A stretch of 64,000 nt of DNA from Tomocerus qinae (lineage: Eukaryota; Arthropoda; Collembola; Entomobryomorpha; Tomoceridae): contig CM034546.1 of NCBI GenBank assembly GCA_020055645.1, positions 34,348,001-34,412,000 on the forward strand. Reading direction: 5' to 3'. The position numbers and the translations under genes were made by a program. The notes under the pieces were generated by a model that was given only the letters and a program-made list of their open reading frames with translations, made no database searches and was not told where the DNA came from. This document shows, piece by piece, positions 44,100 to 56,181 of the stretch. Position 1 is the first letter of the stretch; the number at the start of each line of letters is the position of its first letter.

Positions 44100-45010
44100 A
44101 CACCACTTTTTTACATCCATTTGGACTTGGACATGGTTTATTATTTCACTAGGCCTCCACAGTACTAAAAAAAAAAGCTCATACACCACTGGTTTGTTTC
44201 GTTAGAAACCAATTACACCAGTTGAACATATCTCACTTTCTTTTAAATGTTACGTTGAGTAGTACGAAGAAATGTTAAGGTATTTCTCCATTCGGAGTTA
44301 CAGAAGCAGGAAAACCATTGCATGATGCATAAAATTAGTAACAGCCGTAACTGCTAAATACATCAGCGGTGGAAAAAACCGTATCCAAACACCAATATCG
44401 CCAAGCATCGAAGCTGTGACCACTCGCCATAGAGATTGACACTCTACCACGCAAGCCACATGTACTAATTTTGAGTTTTAAAATGATTACGCATATTAAG
44501 GTTCAAGAGTGGTTCAAAATTCAATGAGGGGCAAGTTCTGGGGAAGTATCTATGGTATGGCTACGATTTAAAAATGCAGAGTTATAGAAATTATTTTATG
44601 ACCTTTTTTTGGAAAACTTGTACCTAGTCCTAGAATAATGTCGTAGAAAGACAAAATTGGTCTCTAAAAACGCAGAAAGTGTCGATTTATAACGAATTGC
44701 ACTTTGATTCCTTATTTTTACCTCTGGTTACAGGATGTTAATGTTTTCATGGGAAATTTGCAACAACTCGCAATGAAAGACAAAAATTAAGAATCTATAA
44801 GTGCAAATTGTTATAAATTGCCGCAAAAAACATCAACGTTTTTTAAAAACTGAAACTGACTCATTTCTTTGGGAATGAAATTTTTTAAATGCAACTATAT
44901 CAAAAATCCAGTAACTGGTTACAACTTTGACTGTTTCTTTACTTTGACAGCTAGTCTAGTCTATTTATGGCGTTTTTATTACAATTCGAAAGTTATTTTA
45001 TAGGATTGAG
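44100..45010. other. No gene or repeat recognised
   Basis: AT-rich, without long frames or inverted repeats that I could pick out. Confidence 0.4.
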
Positions 45011-45019
45011 TACGCAATG

Positions 45020-45159
45020 CAATTGTATTAAAGTCACAAGTCTGTAATGTAAAGTTAAGTATTGCAATAAATATTTCCCCTGGGAGTGCAATATTAAAAT
45101 CATAAAATTTAGAAATGAAATGCTGTGCTCTGATTGGTCAATTTCAAAGATGTACTTTG
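45020..45159 (+). repeat. Dispersed repeat (CCCCTGGG family), plus copy
   Basis: Shares AATAAATATTTCCCCTGGG and TGATTGGTCAATTTCAAAGA with the units at 40766-41366. The adjoining palindromic element at 45160-45599 starts immediately after it. Confidence 0.65.
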
Positions 45160-45599
45160 GGTAAGAGTAGCGATATCGTGGTATTTAACTTTTTTTTGGA
45201 AAAAGTCCTCTAAAATGGCTAAAAAAAATTATTGTATATTTGGAGTCGATTTGGGGAAGAGCACAATGTAACGCACAAAACACAACATTCAACTCCAACA
45301 AACCCACAATAGGCTTGTTTGTGGTCGTTGTCGTCTGTTGTATTCATATGTTTTTCCCTTTATGGGGGTTGTGTTTATTGTTAAAAGTGATCCGATGTCC
45401 GAAAGTCTCTTAGTAAGTTTTAGTACCAATGTTAACTGGTATTAACAAGGGCCCGCGGCCAAAAGGGGGCTGGTCTCACCACCCCAAAAATGACCACTCC
45501 AAATGATCTGAAACGAAAAATATGCGAAAAAATATTTTAGCCTTTTTAGTGGACTTTTTCCAAAAAAAAGTTAAATACCACGACATCGCTACTCTTACC
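45160..45599. mobile_element. Palindromic element with GGTAAGAGTAGCGAT ends
   Basis: The terminal inverted repeats are about 60 bp (GGTAAGAGTAGCGATATCGT; AAGTCCTCTAAAATGGCTAA against TTAGCCTTTTTAGTGGACTT). Flanks GTACTTTG and TCACTTTG match at six of eight bases, compatible with an aged 8-bp duplication and hence a hAT-like element. The 440 bp are non-coding. Confidence 0.7.
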
Positions 45600-45624
45600 T
45601 CACTTTGATATTATTAGTAATAAA

Positions 45625-46091
45625 AATGGTTGAGTTTCTTATTATAAGTCTCTGGTGGATGGGCGACCTCACTAACGAATAATCATCGTTATTGCGCTCG
45701 ATAGATGCTCCACCACTGCACTGAAGGTAACGTGCATGTACAGTCAAATGCAGTGGTGGGACATCTATCGAGCACAATAACGATAAATTATTCCTTAGTA
45801 AGGTCGCCCATCATAGTTTCGCATATTCCCATTTCCCAGCAAATTTTGCTTGGACACTGGGAATTCCCACCAATTTGGGAAATGGGAAATAGTGGGAAAT
45901 AGGTGTCGCCATCTTGCGGAATTAGGGTCTATTTCCCACTAGATTTTTCTATTTCCCATTTTCCCACCCACTTGGCCTTTTTGTTTCCCACTTTTCCCAC
46001 TGGGAAATGGGAAATGTCCAACTTCTTTCATTTCCCACTCGAAACCATGTCCCCCATCCACCAGAGACTTATAATAAGAAACTCAACCATT
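45625..46091. mobile_element. Nested inverted repeats with TTTCCCA-rich core
   Basis: The outer arms are a perfect 40-bp inverted repeat (AATGGTTGAGTTTCTTATTA at 45625, complement ending 46091). Just inside the left arm, 45661-45809 is itself a palindrome (GGGCGACCTCACTAACGA against TCCTTAGTAAGGTCGCCC). The stretch 45825-46050 consists of TTTCCCA and TGGGAAA blocks in both orientations. It looks like two elements inserted into a third. Confidence 0.7.
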
Positions 46092-46362
46092 GATGGGCCA
46101 GAGTTCCAAATAAATATGGCGTAACTTAAGCCACATTTGCAACCCTAGTCACATTGTTGAAAGGTGTGAGTCATGATGAGGAACAACAATAATAATAAAT
46201 TATAATAATTTCATTTTGTCCCACTCACAAATACTCACAATCTCACGTGACTGTAACGGTTGCACTAGTGCGGCACCTAAGTAAGGATGGCAGAACTTAC
46301 AGGAGTTGTTATTTGTACCAAATTACATGCAATTCATTTTCGAAATTTATTTACAGTGTTCC

Positions 46363-47058
46363 TCAAGTTCTACGAAAGCTACGAGGACAAGTAATAGCTC
46401 AAAAAAAAGAGAATTTTGTAACTTGGTTCCGGGCGCGGACGATTTTTCGAAATTTTGGAGGGAGGAGTACGGCAGCTCAAAGCTGTGCGCCCAAATGGTC
46501 CGCCATTGTAGGACCATGCTTGCTATCCTGCCACCGCACTCCTTCCCAACTATAACATATTGTAAAGTGGCCTGGCCGCTCATTCTGATTCTTGGCTTGG
46601 ACTGGAGATGTTGTTTCTCCACAGCCCAATAAATATTATATCATTCATTCCTGCAACCACTCATCACGCTCACACAATTATTATTCATTCACTCATCAGT
46701 CGTACATTATATAATTAGTTCACTCACACATCATTCTTATATATATTCATCGAGTGATACCCGGGCATCGAGTCGAGGACTGGACTCAGCATCGTCTCTC
46801 GTCGATCCGGGCATTGTAAGTTAACCTTCGGGAACTTACGGCACTGAGTATTGTAAGGCTATCTGGGGATTGGGACGACGGATTCTCCCTTAAACCTTAC
46901 AATTTGCCCTGTGGTAGCCGTACTGATGTCCATTTTAAATGCCTTAAAAATTTGTTATCGAAATAAAATTTCGAAATTTTTGATTCCGCCCGGAACCAAG
47001 TTACAAAATTGTCTTTTTTTAAGCTATTACTTGTCCTTGTAGCTATCGTAGAACTTGA
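46363..47058. mobile_element. Element bounded by 95-bp inverted repeats
   Basis: 46363-46460 and 46967-47058 are inverted copies (CAAGTTCTACGAAAGCTACG; GACAAGTAATAGCT; TTTTGTAACTTGGTTCCGGG). The interior contains AATAAA at about 46628, TATATAT at about 46738 and hairpin-like GTAAGTTAACC-GGGAACTTAC. A run from TGTAACGG (46249) to CCTTACA (46902) has LTR-like termini, but the polyadenylation signal precedes the TATA-like run, so I do not call an LTR. Confidence 0.55.
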
Positions 47059-47997
47059 CTTGCAGCGACACAAAGTTAGCTGAAATTCAATACAATATTT
47101 ACGTTGTATGGATCATTCTTAAAGAATGCAAATTAAAAGAGGTCGATAAACATCGACCAAAATAAAAGGGTCAGAGTTCGGCTAGCAGTAACACATTAAC
47201 AGTACCTAGTGGCCACAACGGGATAACCAAGTATAGATTATATGATCAAAGGGGGCTAGTAGACCCTAGACGGTTAAACAACGAATGGTTATTGGAAGGT
47301 TCAAAAGTGGACAAAAATCAAAATGGAGATGGTAGTTTTACTAAAGAAAACAAAAATTGAAACAGATTTTTGAATGTTCAGTACTTTTGCCATATTAGCA
47401 AACCACCCGCTTTGCCCTTTAGGCGAGGCAAAGTGAAATTAAAATTATGTTGACGTTAGTTATAATAAAAACACGCTAATACAGCCTTAAATAACCAGCT
47501 AAATTAAAGCAATGGGTACCCCAACCCAAACCAGACTAAAATCACGGGGTTGAGGTACACTACCATTAAATAAATACGATTTAGTATTTAGTATATGTTT
47601 AGTGATGTGGTTTTGAAAAATAAAGACAGCTAATTAAAAAAATATATGTTTTTGACAACCCCATCAGTTTAACGATGTTGAATTATTGAGTTTAATCAGA
47701 ATAGCCATAATGATTAAGCATGTAGGTTACTACTTACTACCCAGTCCGCAGCAACGGCTTATATCTATAGTTATTTACCCGGATATTTTAGAACTTATAA
47801 TAATGATAATCTAGGTTTAATGCTTCCTTACACACTCAACTATATATAAACGAATAACAAAAGTTTAGGTTTCCTACATTTCGTTTCTATTTTGGATGGT
47901 ATGAAACTTGTATTAGTCAATTCAATATGAAAAAAGTATTCCAACAATAAGAACTTTGCTAAATCGCTGTAACAACGTCTCTAGCAGTTATACCAGG

Positions 47998-49285
47998 ATG
48001 AAGGAAAATAATCCTATTGGTTTCCAGCTGCTAACTAACCTAGAAAGCTGTTTTCACATTTACGTGGACAAATTGTGTGCATCGCCAATTAACTGGTCAC
48101 CGAGAACGAAATACTTTTATTTGGTTTCAGATAAAAGAAAATTGTGTATTTGGTTTCTAGGTTTTGCCATTAATTTTTTTTTAAATGCATTCATGGCTGG
48201 AAGTCTGATAATGGAAATATTTTCTCCGTCCTTTTCTGTTGAACAAATCATTGTTTATTTGATTCTTTGTGTGTTCAGTTCGTTGTCTCAGTTTTTCAAC
48301 TGTTTTATATTCTATAATAGAAAACATTTATGTTGCACCGCGAACAATGGTTTGAAGTTAGATAAGAAACTCACTGGTAAGTGTGCTAATAGGTATTTTA
48401 TCAATTTTAAGTAGCCTTTTTATTTGATGTAGAAATGTAGTAACTCATTTAAGATTTGTAATTTTTATAGAATTACACCGAAATCCATGGGAATCCTGGA
48501 GTTTTCAAGAATTTAAAATTCTTGGAATACTTTTCAAATTTTTGACTGCGTTAGTATTTGGGGGAACGATATTTAGTTCAATTACCTACGTGACTGTACC
48601 TTTCAGTCCAATAGTGTACTTATTACAAATGTGTAACATAGATTATATACTTGTGAGGTTATTAGTAATGCCATTTATTGCATTTATGATAGTGCACATA
48701 TTCGTTCCGATTCTTTTAATAGTCTGCTTAGCTATAATATATGCAGTTCTATTTACATTTTGGCTGAAATTAATAACTCCTCGAAAATTTAAAACTTCTG
48801 CATACTTTCTCACAACATCATATTTTCAGCGTAGACCGTTAACTAGTTTAAGAGTTTACAGGGCCCTCACAGTTTTTCTTTTAGATGCCAATGATTTAAT
48901 AATTTATTATGGCTCACCCATACTTATATTTGTCGCAGGCTTATCGAGTATAATATGTAATTTTGGAACTGTAAAATTTTATAAAATAATGCCATTTGGT
49001 GCCTATATTATATTACCATTACTAAGTTTTGGAGTATTTTTAGCCGAAACAATTTCACTGCCTCAAATTGCATCAGTGAATACAAAATCTATAAATTTTA
49101 TTCATAGCTGGAAAACCGATGGAAATGGATTTACTCGAAGAATTTTTAAAAGTTGTAGACCTTTGATGTATAATGTAGGCCCATTTTTTAATATCAAAAG
49201 ATCAACAACATTTACTTTTTTGGAAATTGTAGCACTCCACACAATGAACATGATATTGTCTGTTAAAATAAATCATATAAAGTAA
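47998..49285 (+). CDS. Gustatory-receptor-type chemoreceptor A, two exons
   Basis: Exons 47998-48376 and 48471-49285 join at a phase-1 GT-AG intron of 94 bp to give 397 residues. I start at MKENNPIGF because the broken copy at 52354 starts at the same place; no ATG lies upstream in frame. About seven hydrophobic segments are visible, including LCIWFLGFAINFFLNAFMAG, VEQIIVYLILCVFSS, FIAFMIVHIFVPILLIVCLA, YGSPILIFVAGLSSIIC and AYIILPLLSFGVFLAE. The C-terminus reads SCRPLMYNVGPFF then STTFTFLEIVALHTMNMILS, which fits the terminal helix of arthropod gustatory receptors in place of the insect TYhhhhhQF motif. A TATA-like TATATATAAA lies at 47841-47850. Receptor class is confident; ligand unknown. 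Confidence 0.8.
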
Positions 49286-49779
49286 GTTATTACTGCATTG
49301 TGTAGCTATAGTCTCATTATCTTTACTATAGTATATAAACCCTTGTGATAGATTGCGACTTGTATACCATAAGAAACAATATCATCTTTGTTTGGCAAAC
49401 TTTATGAAGATATCTTTACAGATACTTTAATATTTGTAAAAAATATATCTGGTACAATTTTAAAAGAGAAACACACTATATATACGGTCACCGTAATGTG
49501 TTGCCTTTTATTACAGTAAATGTAATTAAATGACACATTTCATTGTACATTAAATAACTTCTTGTACGGCAATCGATTGAAGTTTACCCTCCTTTCATTT
49601 TAATAATTATTTAAATATATTAACACTATTACACTACTATATTTGAGGTCATTAATATTTACTTAATATTATCGGTTTCTTGCAAATTAAAATACCATAT
49701 AGTTTGACTTGATTTGGTTAAGGTATAAATACGGTCAGTGAAATGAAATTAATTAGTTTAATGCAATGGGGTCTCGGCA

Positions 49780-50100
49780 TAGTTTAAAAAATTAAAAACT
49801 GATTTCCGCGCCGTCATGTCAAATGGAAATCATGTGGTCGGAAGTCGGCTGTCATTTTGGTGGGTGTTTGGTCCCGTGTAATCGGCTGCCGTGCTGGTGG
49901 GTGTCGGTCAAATGATGTTCCTTTGTGTTTTGGAGTTGGAGTATAAAAGCGAAGAGTGAAATAGTGAGTGACCGCTTAAAGTAATTAGTAATTAGTAATA
50001 AGGGAGGCTTAAGGTCGCAGACGACGACAACATCACCTCACCGCGGCTTAATACATTGATTTAAGCGTGCTTGCAATAAAAGAGTTTCCCAAATGCTTTA
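49780..50100 (+). other. GC-richer block with TATAAAA and AATAAA (LTR-like, weak)
   Basis: GAGTATAAAAGCG near 49946 is followed about 130 bp later by CAATAAAAGAG. The block is richer in GC than its surroundings and has no counterpart in the other duplication copy, so it appears inserted after duplication. Clear LTR ends and a target duplication were not found. Confidence 0.3.
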
Positions 50101-50732
50101 TAGTCCTTGTATCTTTAAAAAAATTGAAAAAACATTTGATAATTTATCAATCACCTTCAAACGATACTGGAATTTGATGGGTATAAAACGGATATTTTAT
50201 AAGATGAAATGAAAATCATTTACTACTATTTATTTTGTCAATAGAGAAGGAAAATTACTTTTAAGGGAAAGATACGCAAGTCATTTATTATTTTATATTA
50301 TTAATATTAATTATTTGGCCGCATGCCGTGATTAGAATTAGATGATTCGTTGCTAACATCCTTTTAATGAGTATAATGAGATTTTTATTACAGTTTGTAT
50401 ATGAATAAGGAATACAGTCATCATAATAGTATTTCTGTCCCCGTTTAACTAAGCTTAAGTACCAGCTACAATATTTATGTTTGAAACATTGTAGCAATCA
50501 ATTACAATTTCAGTTAATGACTTTAATTCCCGTGCATATATATTTTACTCTGTTTGTCGGTATGTAATATAAGTTATTCTTATTGCCACGCCTTTCCAAA
50601 TCATATAGCTCATACACTCTTATATTATATTTTAAGGTCAGGCAGTAGTACTTGGTTTTCAATGTAATTTCCTACTCCAGGAAATCATGGATAAGTCGCC
50701 TAATTTTCAAGCAATCTGGGCGTAGTTGATCT

Positions 50733-50935
50733 CAAAATTTAGGATGAAGATCCTGGAGGGTCACAAGTTTCAGATATGTTACAAATTTGACCTGTAAAGG
50801 TCAAACTGGCCATTCTACCAAAAAGTTTTTTATTTTTTTTGGCGGGATAGGTTTATGAATTTTTTATAAAATAACCAAAAGTCTTTTTGAACAAAACGCA
50901 AACTTGTGACCCTCCACGACCCTGTAAGAATTTTA
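50733..50935. repeat. Inverted repeat, GGAGGGTCACAAGTTT arms
   Basis: GGAGGGTCACAAGTTT at about 50755 and AACTTGTGACCCTCC near 50907 are inverted, with weaker matching outside (AAAATTTAGG; AATTTTAGGT). Probable MITE relic. Confidence 0.45.
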
Positions 50936-52066
50936 GGTAAAAAAATCAAAATTGAAAACGGAAGAGTTTTTGAGTTTTCCTTGATTTCCTAAAAAAATAA
51001 AATTTGAATGGTTTTGTACTCAACTCAATGTAAATAGATCGAGTTCATGCCAAATTCCGGTAGATACCTCGACGGAGGGGTGGCTCCCTTTAATGAACTC
51101 AGTAATATGTTAGTTGTTTATGTAAACGTCAATAGAACAATAAAGCATTTACGGAAAGCCTGAATTGAACCAATTTTATTTATTGTGGGTGGTTTATAAA
51201 TGGTCCAGAGTTAGCCTAACGGATGGCTAGGGGCTACAACTGGATAGCTAGGATCAAAGTGGGCCAGGACTAGTAGACGGTTAAACAATGGATGGTTATT
51301 GGAAGGTGCAAAAGTGGACAAAAATCAAAACGGAGCTGATAGGTACTCTAAAGAGTACAAAAATTGGCACAGGTTTTTAAATGTTCAATACTTTTGCCAT
51401 ATTCGCAAGCCACACACTTTACTGCTTTGGGCGAGGCAAACTTAATTAAAATTATGTTGACGTTAATACCACCTAAAATAACCAGCTATAATTGGATACC
51501 CTAACCCATATCAAACTAAAAGGACGGGTACAATACAAATAAATACGATTTAGTTTAAATGTTTAGTGAAAGATGTTGTTTTGAAACAAAGACCGTTAAT
51601 CAAAATACAATAGATACATGTTTTTGATAGTAATCAGTAAATAACGATGTTGAGTTATTGAGTTTAGTAAGAATCTAATAGTGATAACGTTTAAGCATGT
51701 AAGTTACTACTTACTACCCCGTCCGCAGCACGGGCTTATTTCTAGTTACTTACCCTTTGAAATTTGAGAAACATGATTCTTCATACAAAGTATATTCATA
51801 TCAAATTTCCTGAAAATGAACTCAGTCCATGTCTTTAAAGAGGAAATACTTAGAAGTTACATTTTATTATAATAATGATAATTTAGGTTTAATGCTTCCT
51901 TACACACCCAACATCATTAAAATTTAAACGAAAGTCAAAGGTTTGAGTTTCCTACATTTCGTTTCTACTATTGTATGGTTTTAGTCAATTCAATATGAAA
52001 AAAGTATTATAGAAATTAAGAAATTTGTTTAAATCCTTTAAAAACGTCTCTAGCAATAATATCAGA

Positions 52067-52132
52067 ATGGATTAAAATAATACTATTAGTTTGGAGCTGC
52101 TAACAAACCTAAAAAGCTGTTTTCACATTTAC
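52067..52132 (+). pseudogene. Truncated gustatory receptor 5' exon fragment
   Basis: About 65 bp matching the first 22 codons of receptor B (TTTGGAGCTGCTAACAAACC; AGCTGTTTTCACATTTAC), with the third codon mutated to a stop. It ends at AAAGAGGAAATACT, where a second copy of the upstream region begins. It is the by-product of a local duplication of roughly 290 bp (about 51838-52132 against 52133-52400). Confidence 0.75.
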
Positions 52133-52353
52133 AAAGAGGAAATACTCAGAAGTTACATATAATAATGATAATTTACGTTTAATGCTTCCTTACACACCCA
52201 AAAACATTAATATAAAACAAATATCAAAGTTTGGGTTTCCTACATTTGTTTTCTACCATTGGACACTCGAATTAGTCAATTCAATATGAAAAAAGTATTC
52301 CAATAATTAAGAACTTTGTCTAAATCGCTGTAACAACATCTCTAAATACCAGG

Positions 52354-53647
52354 ATGAAGGAAAATAATCCTATTAGTTTGGAGCTGCTAAAAAACCTAGC
52401 AGGCTGTTTTCATATTTACGTGGACAAATTGTGTGCATTTCCAATTAACTGGTCACTGAGAAGGAAATACTTTTATTTGGTTTCAGATAAAAGAAAATTG
52501 TGTATTTGGTTTCTAGGTTCCACTATTACGTTTATATTAAATGTGTTCATGGCTGGAAGTCTGATAATGCAAATATTTTCTCCGTCATTTTCTGTTGAGC
52601 AAATCATTGTCTATTTAATTCTTAGCGTATTCTGTTCGTTGTCTCAGTTTTTCAACTGTTTTATATTCTACAATAGAAAACATTTTTGCTACACGACGAA
52701 TAATGGTTTGAAGTTAGATAAGAAACTCACTGGTAAGTGTTATTACACATTTTAACAAATTTATAAATTTATACAGCCTTTGATGTAGAAATGTAACTCA
52801 TTTAAGAATTGTAATTTTTATATAGATTTACATCGAAATCCATGGGAATCCTGGAGTTTTCAAGAATTTAAAATCCTTGGAATACTTTTCAAATTATTGA
52901 CTACATTAGTAACTGGAATAGCGATATTTGGTTCAATAACATACGTGACTGTACCTTTCAGTCCAATAGTGTACTTATTACAATTGTTTAATATAGATTA
53001 TATACTTGTGAGGTTGTTAGTAATGCCATTTATTGCATTTATGATAGTGCACATATTCGTTCCAATTCTTTTAATAGTCTGAAGTCTGCTTAGCTATAAT
53101 ATATGCAGTTCTATTTACATTTTGGCTGAAATTAATAACTCCTCGAAAATTTAAAACTTCTGCATACTTTCTCACAACATCATATTTTCAGCGTAGACCG
53201 TTAACTAGTTTAAGAGTTTACAGGGCCCTCACAGTTTTTCTTTTAGATGCCAATGATTTAATAATCTATTCTGGCTCACCAATACTTGTATTTGTCGCAG
53301 GCTTATCGAGCATAATATGTAATTTTGGAACTGTAAAATTTTATAAAATAATGCCATTTGGTGCCTATATTATATTACCATTACTAAGTTTTGGAGTATT
53401 TTTAGCCGAAACAATTTCACTTCCTCAAATTGCATCAGTGAATACAAAATCTATACATTTTATTCATAACTGGAAAACCAATGGAAATAGATTTACTCGA
53501 AGAATATTTAAAAGTTGTAGACCTTTGATGTATAATGTAGGCCCATTTTTTAATGTCAAAAGATCAACAACATTTACTTTTTTGGAAGTTGTAGCACTCC
53601 ACACAATGAACATGATATTGTCTGTTAAAATAAATCATATCAAATAG
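52354..53647 (+). pseudogene. Gustatory-receptor-type chemoreceptor B, broken by a 7-bp duplication
   Basis: Exons 52354-52732 and 52826-53647 follow receptor A exactly in length and splice phase. After FVPILLIV the sequence repeats AGTCTGA (53076-53082), inserting seven bases and creating a TGA at 53080-53082. Beyond it the frame resumes with CLAIIYAVLFTFWLKL and runs to the normal C-terminus (VALHTMNMILSVKINHIK). This is the only defect, so the loss is recent and could be polymorphic. Without it the protein would be very similar to receptor A, the differences lying mostly in the N-terminal half. Confidence 0.85.
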
Positions 53648-53802
53648 ATGTTTACAAAATTGTGTTATCTATGGCCACTTTATCTTTATAGTATAAACAC
53701 TTGTGATACTAGTGAAATATAGTTTAGGAAACTAAAGACCAAACTTACTTATACTTCTAACGTAACTTTTTCAATAAAAATTCAGTTGGCCAAAACTGAA
53801 TG

Positions 53803-53928
53803 CAGTGTTGACAAAAGGAAAACCGTGTTGGTAAAAATTCATTTTTCTATTTGGCAATTTTTGTTGGGCAAACTTTATGGAGATATTTTTATAGGGGCCC
53901 ACTCCTTTTTGTCAACACCGTGTTTAGG
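53803..53928. repeat. Fragment resembling the Mutator-like element termini
   Basis: GTGTTGACAAAAGGAAAACC at 53803 and CTTTTTGTCAACACCGTG near 53908 face each other across 90 bp. The motif is the one reiterated in the ends of the element at 21096-21995. It is probably a deletion derivative of that family. Confidence 0.5.
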
Positions 53929-53939
53929 TACTCTGTTTT

Positions 53940-54130
53940 CACAAGAAAGGTAAAAATTACTACTTTTTCTAAAAAAAATCAGCACTTTTTACCTTATTTA
54001 CATGTACATTGGAAATAAATGGGACACTCTTCTACATCAAAAAATGTAAAAAGGCAAAAAAGGATTGCTTTTTAAATCTGACTCCTACCTTTTTTATAGA
54101 AAAGGCAAAAAAGGACCCGATATGACCATA
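53940..54130. repeat. Low-complexity AAAAAGGCAAAAAAGG sequence
   Basis: Same AAGGTAAAAA and AAAAAGGCAAAAAAGG composition as the start of the window and as 55660-55790. No gene. Confidence 0.45.
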
Positions 54131-54134
54131 TAAA

Positions 54135-56180
54135 GCAGAATAAGAATAGAATTAATGATAAGATAACTATGTACATTTATAACCTACCTACGCGCCAAAG
54201 CTAAATTAAGCAACTTCGTCTTCAGTATAGCATGCTCGGATCAAATTTTGAAACCTACCAAAATTTATAGCAACCAAAGCTCGCAAATACCATATAATAT
54301 TGAGATGGTACCTGCAGCTGGTGGTTTTAACGATCTCTACTGGGCTACGAAATTACGTCACTTTTATAATATGCTTTCCAATATTTGGCGGAAATAAAAG
54401 AATTTTTCAATAATGCTTTATAATAGCCCTTGTGTTTTAAAAATATTTGAAAAAATTTTGATAATTTATCATTCACCTTCAAATGACAATGAAATTTGAT
54501 GGATATGTAAATGGATATCTAATAAGTTGAAATGAAAATCAGTAACTACTAATTATTTTGTCAATAGAAGGAAAATTACTTTTAAGCGGAAGATATACAC
54601 AAGTCATTCATTTATTTGGCCGACGCCATAATTAGACCTAGATTATTCGTTGCTAACATCAACATCCTTTTATGACATTTTCCCATTTCTCAGATTGTAT
54701 AAGAATAGGAAATAAACCTATAATAATAATTCTGTCCGTTTAACTAAGCTTAACTACCAGCCACAATCTTTATGTTTGAAATATTGTAGCAATCATTTAC
54801 AATTTCAGTTTACTGAATGGTGAATAGGTAATCAAAGAGTAGAAAAAACTGACTTTAATAATCGTACCTATATATTTATTCTTTTTGTCTGTATATATGT
54901 AATATAAAAGCCATTATTGTTGCCACGCGCCTTTCCAAATCATATAGCTTATACATTCTTATATTATATTAAAATAAGCTCATTAATATGTTAGTTGTGT
55001 AAGTAAACGTCAATAACACAATAAAGCATTTACGGAAAGTCTGAATTGAACCAATTTTGTTTATTGTGGGTTTTCATACAGTATCCTGTATGTATAATGT
55101 TAGAGAATGTTGAATGATTAACATCAAAGTGAACCTATATTACCTTCTCTCATGGTATTACCATCTCTTACACTATACCAAATTGCCAAAAAACCATTTC
55201 CGTAGTACAGTGATGGTCATAAATAAGTATACGCACGGCTTTCCATAGGTTTATCAACTTAAGGTTCTAGTACCACCGAGCTCACGGCGACAATAAAGCC
55301 TGGAATTATGAACTACTATTACTAGCTCATTCCAAAATAAATGAGCTTTGATTGTTTCAGCTAACAATATTTTAAGAGTACTTACAATTAAGTCTATCCA
55401 TTCACAGGAGTATTTACAATGTTATTCTATTCTAAAGTCACTCTCTGAGTATTCACTAGTCATACACCGTTCAGGCGTCACGAATCACGAATTCTCGTCA
55501 ACTCTGCAATCAAGCTGCACGCTTGCAAATTAGAAAATGAAAAGTTTTCGAATAATTCCACACACCATATGGAATCCATTCCCGGTAAAAACCTTTTTGG
55601 CTTTTGCAACTTTTTATAAAATAGGAACGAATTAGTTTTTAAAACAGCATTCCTTTTTTGTTGTAGCAATCTGCCCCGTTTAGTTTCCTTTTACATGTAA
55701 ATAAAAGCAAAAAGGACTGCTTTTTTTAAAATAAACGTACTTTTTTGAGAAAAGAAGTACTTTTTTGTTTCCTGCCTAAGCCCATAAACAAACAGAAATC
55801 AGTTATTACTAGAACACAGCATGGAAATTAAATATATATTCCTCGAATCAATTTTTTGTTGAGAGCTACTAGCAAACCTAAACTTAAAACTGATAAAATA
55901 AAATTATGGCCATGATTATATACAGAGACACAATCCAGTAATTTCCGTGAATTTACAATTCGTTGTATAAGAACTACATAGCCTACATTTATGCCAGATT
56001 GCAGTCGTTTGTTGAAGAAGCTAAAATTAAATTAATTTCAGTAATTTTAAAAATGGCATAAATGTTATGACACTCTTTGGCGTCTTTGGCAAAGGGATAG
56101 AAAGAAAAACCAGAAATGTTCTCACTGTTGAATTGCCATTTAATAGTTCTGCGAATTCCATACACCTAAGCTAAAAATAC
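54135..56180. other. Intergenic region between receptor genes
   Basis: Downstream part of duplication copy 2 up to about 55076, then AT-rich DNA with a possible Tc1-type end at 55206-55234 and low-complexity sequence at 55660-55790. No gene was recognised. Confidence 0.45.
55206..55234 (+). mobile_element. Possible single Tc1-type terminal repeat
   Basis: TACAGTGATGGTCATAAATA followed by AGTATACGCAC resembles the outer end of Tc1-like elements (TA, then CAGTG-TGG-CA). No matching inverted end or transposase was found nearby, so it would be a solo relic. Confidence 0.35.
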
Positions 56181-56181
56181 A

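Larger units (their letters stand above)
47165..51189 (+). repeat. Segmental tandem duplication, copy 1 (gustatory receptor A unit)
   Basis: A block of about 4 kb, containing the receptor gene with its upstream and downstream flanks, recurs at 51190-55076. Shared flank landmarks include GACGGTTAAACAA, GGTTATTGGAAGGT, AAAGTGGACAAAAATCAAAA, ATTAAAATTATGTTGACGTT and, at the 3' edge, AATAAAGCATTTACGGAAAG. Noncoding parts have diverged clearly while the coding exons remain much closer. Confidence 0.85.
51190..55076 (+). repeat. Segmental tandem duplication, copy 2 (gustatory receptor B unit)
   Basis: Second copy of the 4-kb receptor unit, ending in the same AATAAAGCATTTACGGAAAG and TGAATTGAACCAATTTT edge as copy 1. 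Within it the promoter and 5' exon were duplicated again (51838-52370). Confidence 0.85.

Noticed and set aside
46249-46902. LTR-like segment from TGTAACGG to CCTTACA
   Set aside because: Termini look LTR-like, but there is no 4-6 bp target duplication, the AATAAA precedes the TATA-like run, and no second LTR or retroelement coding sequence is present.
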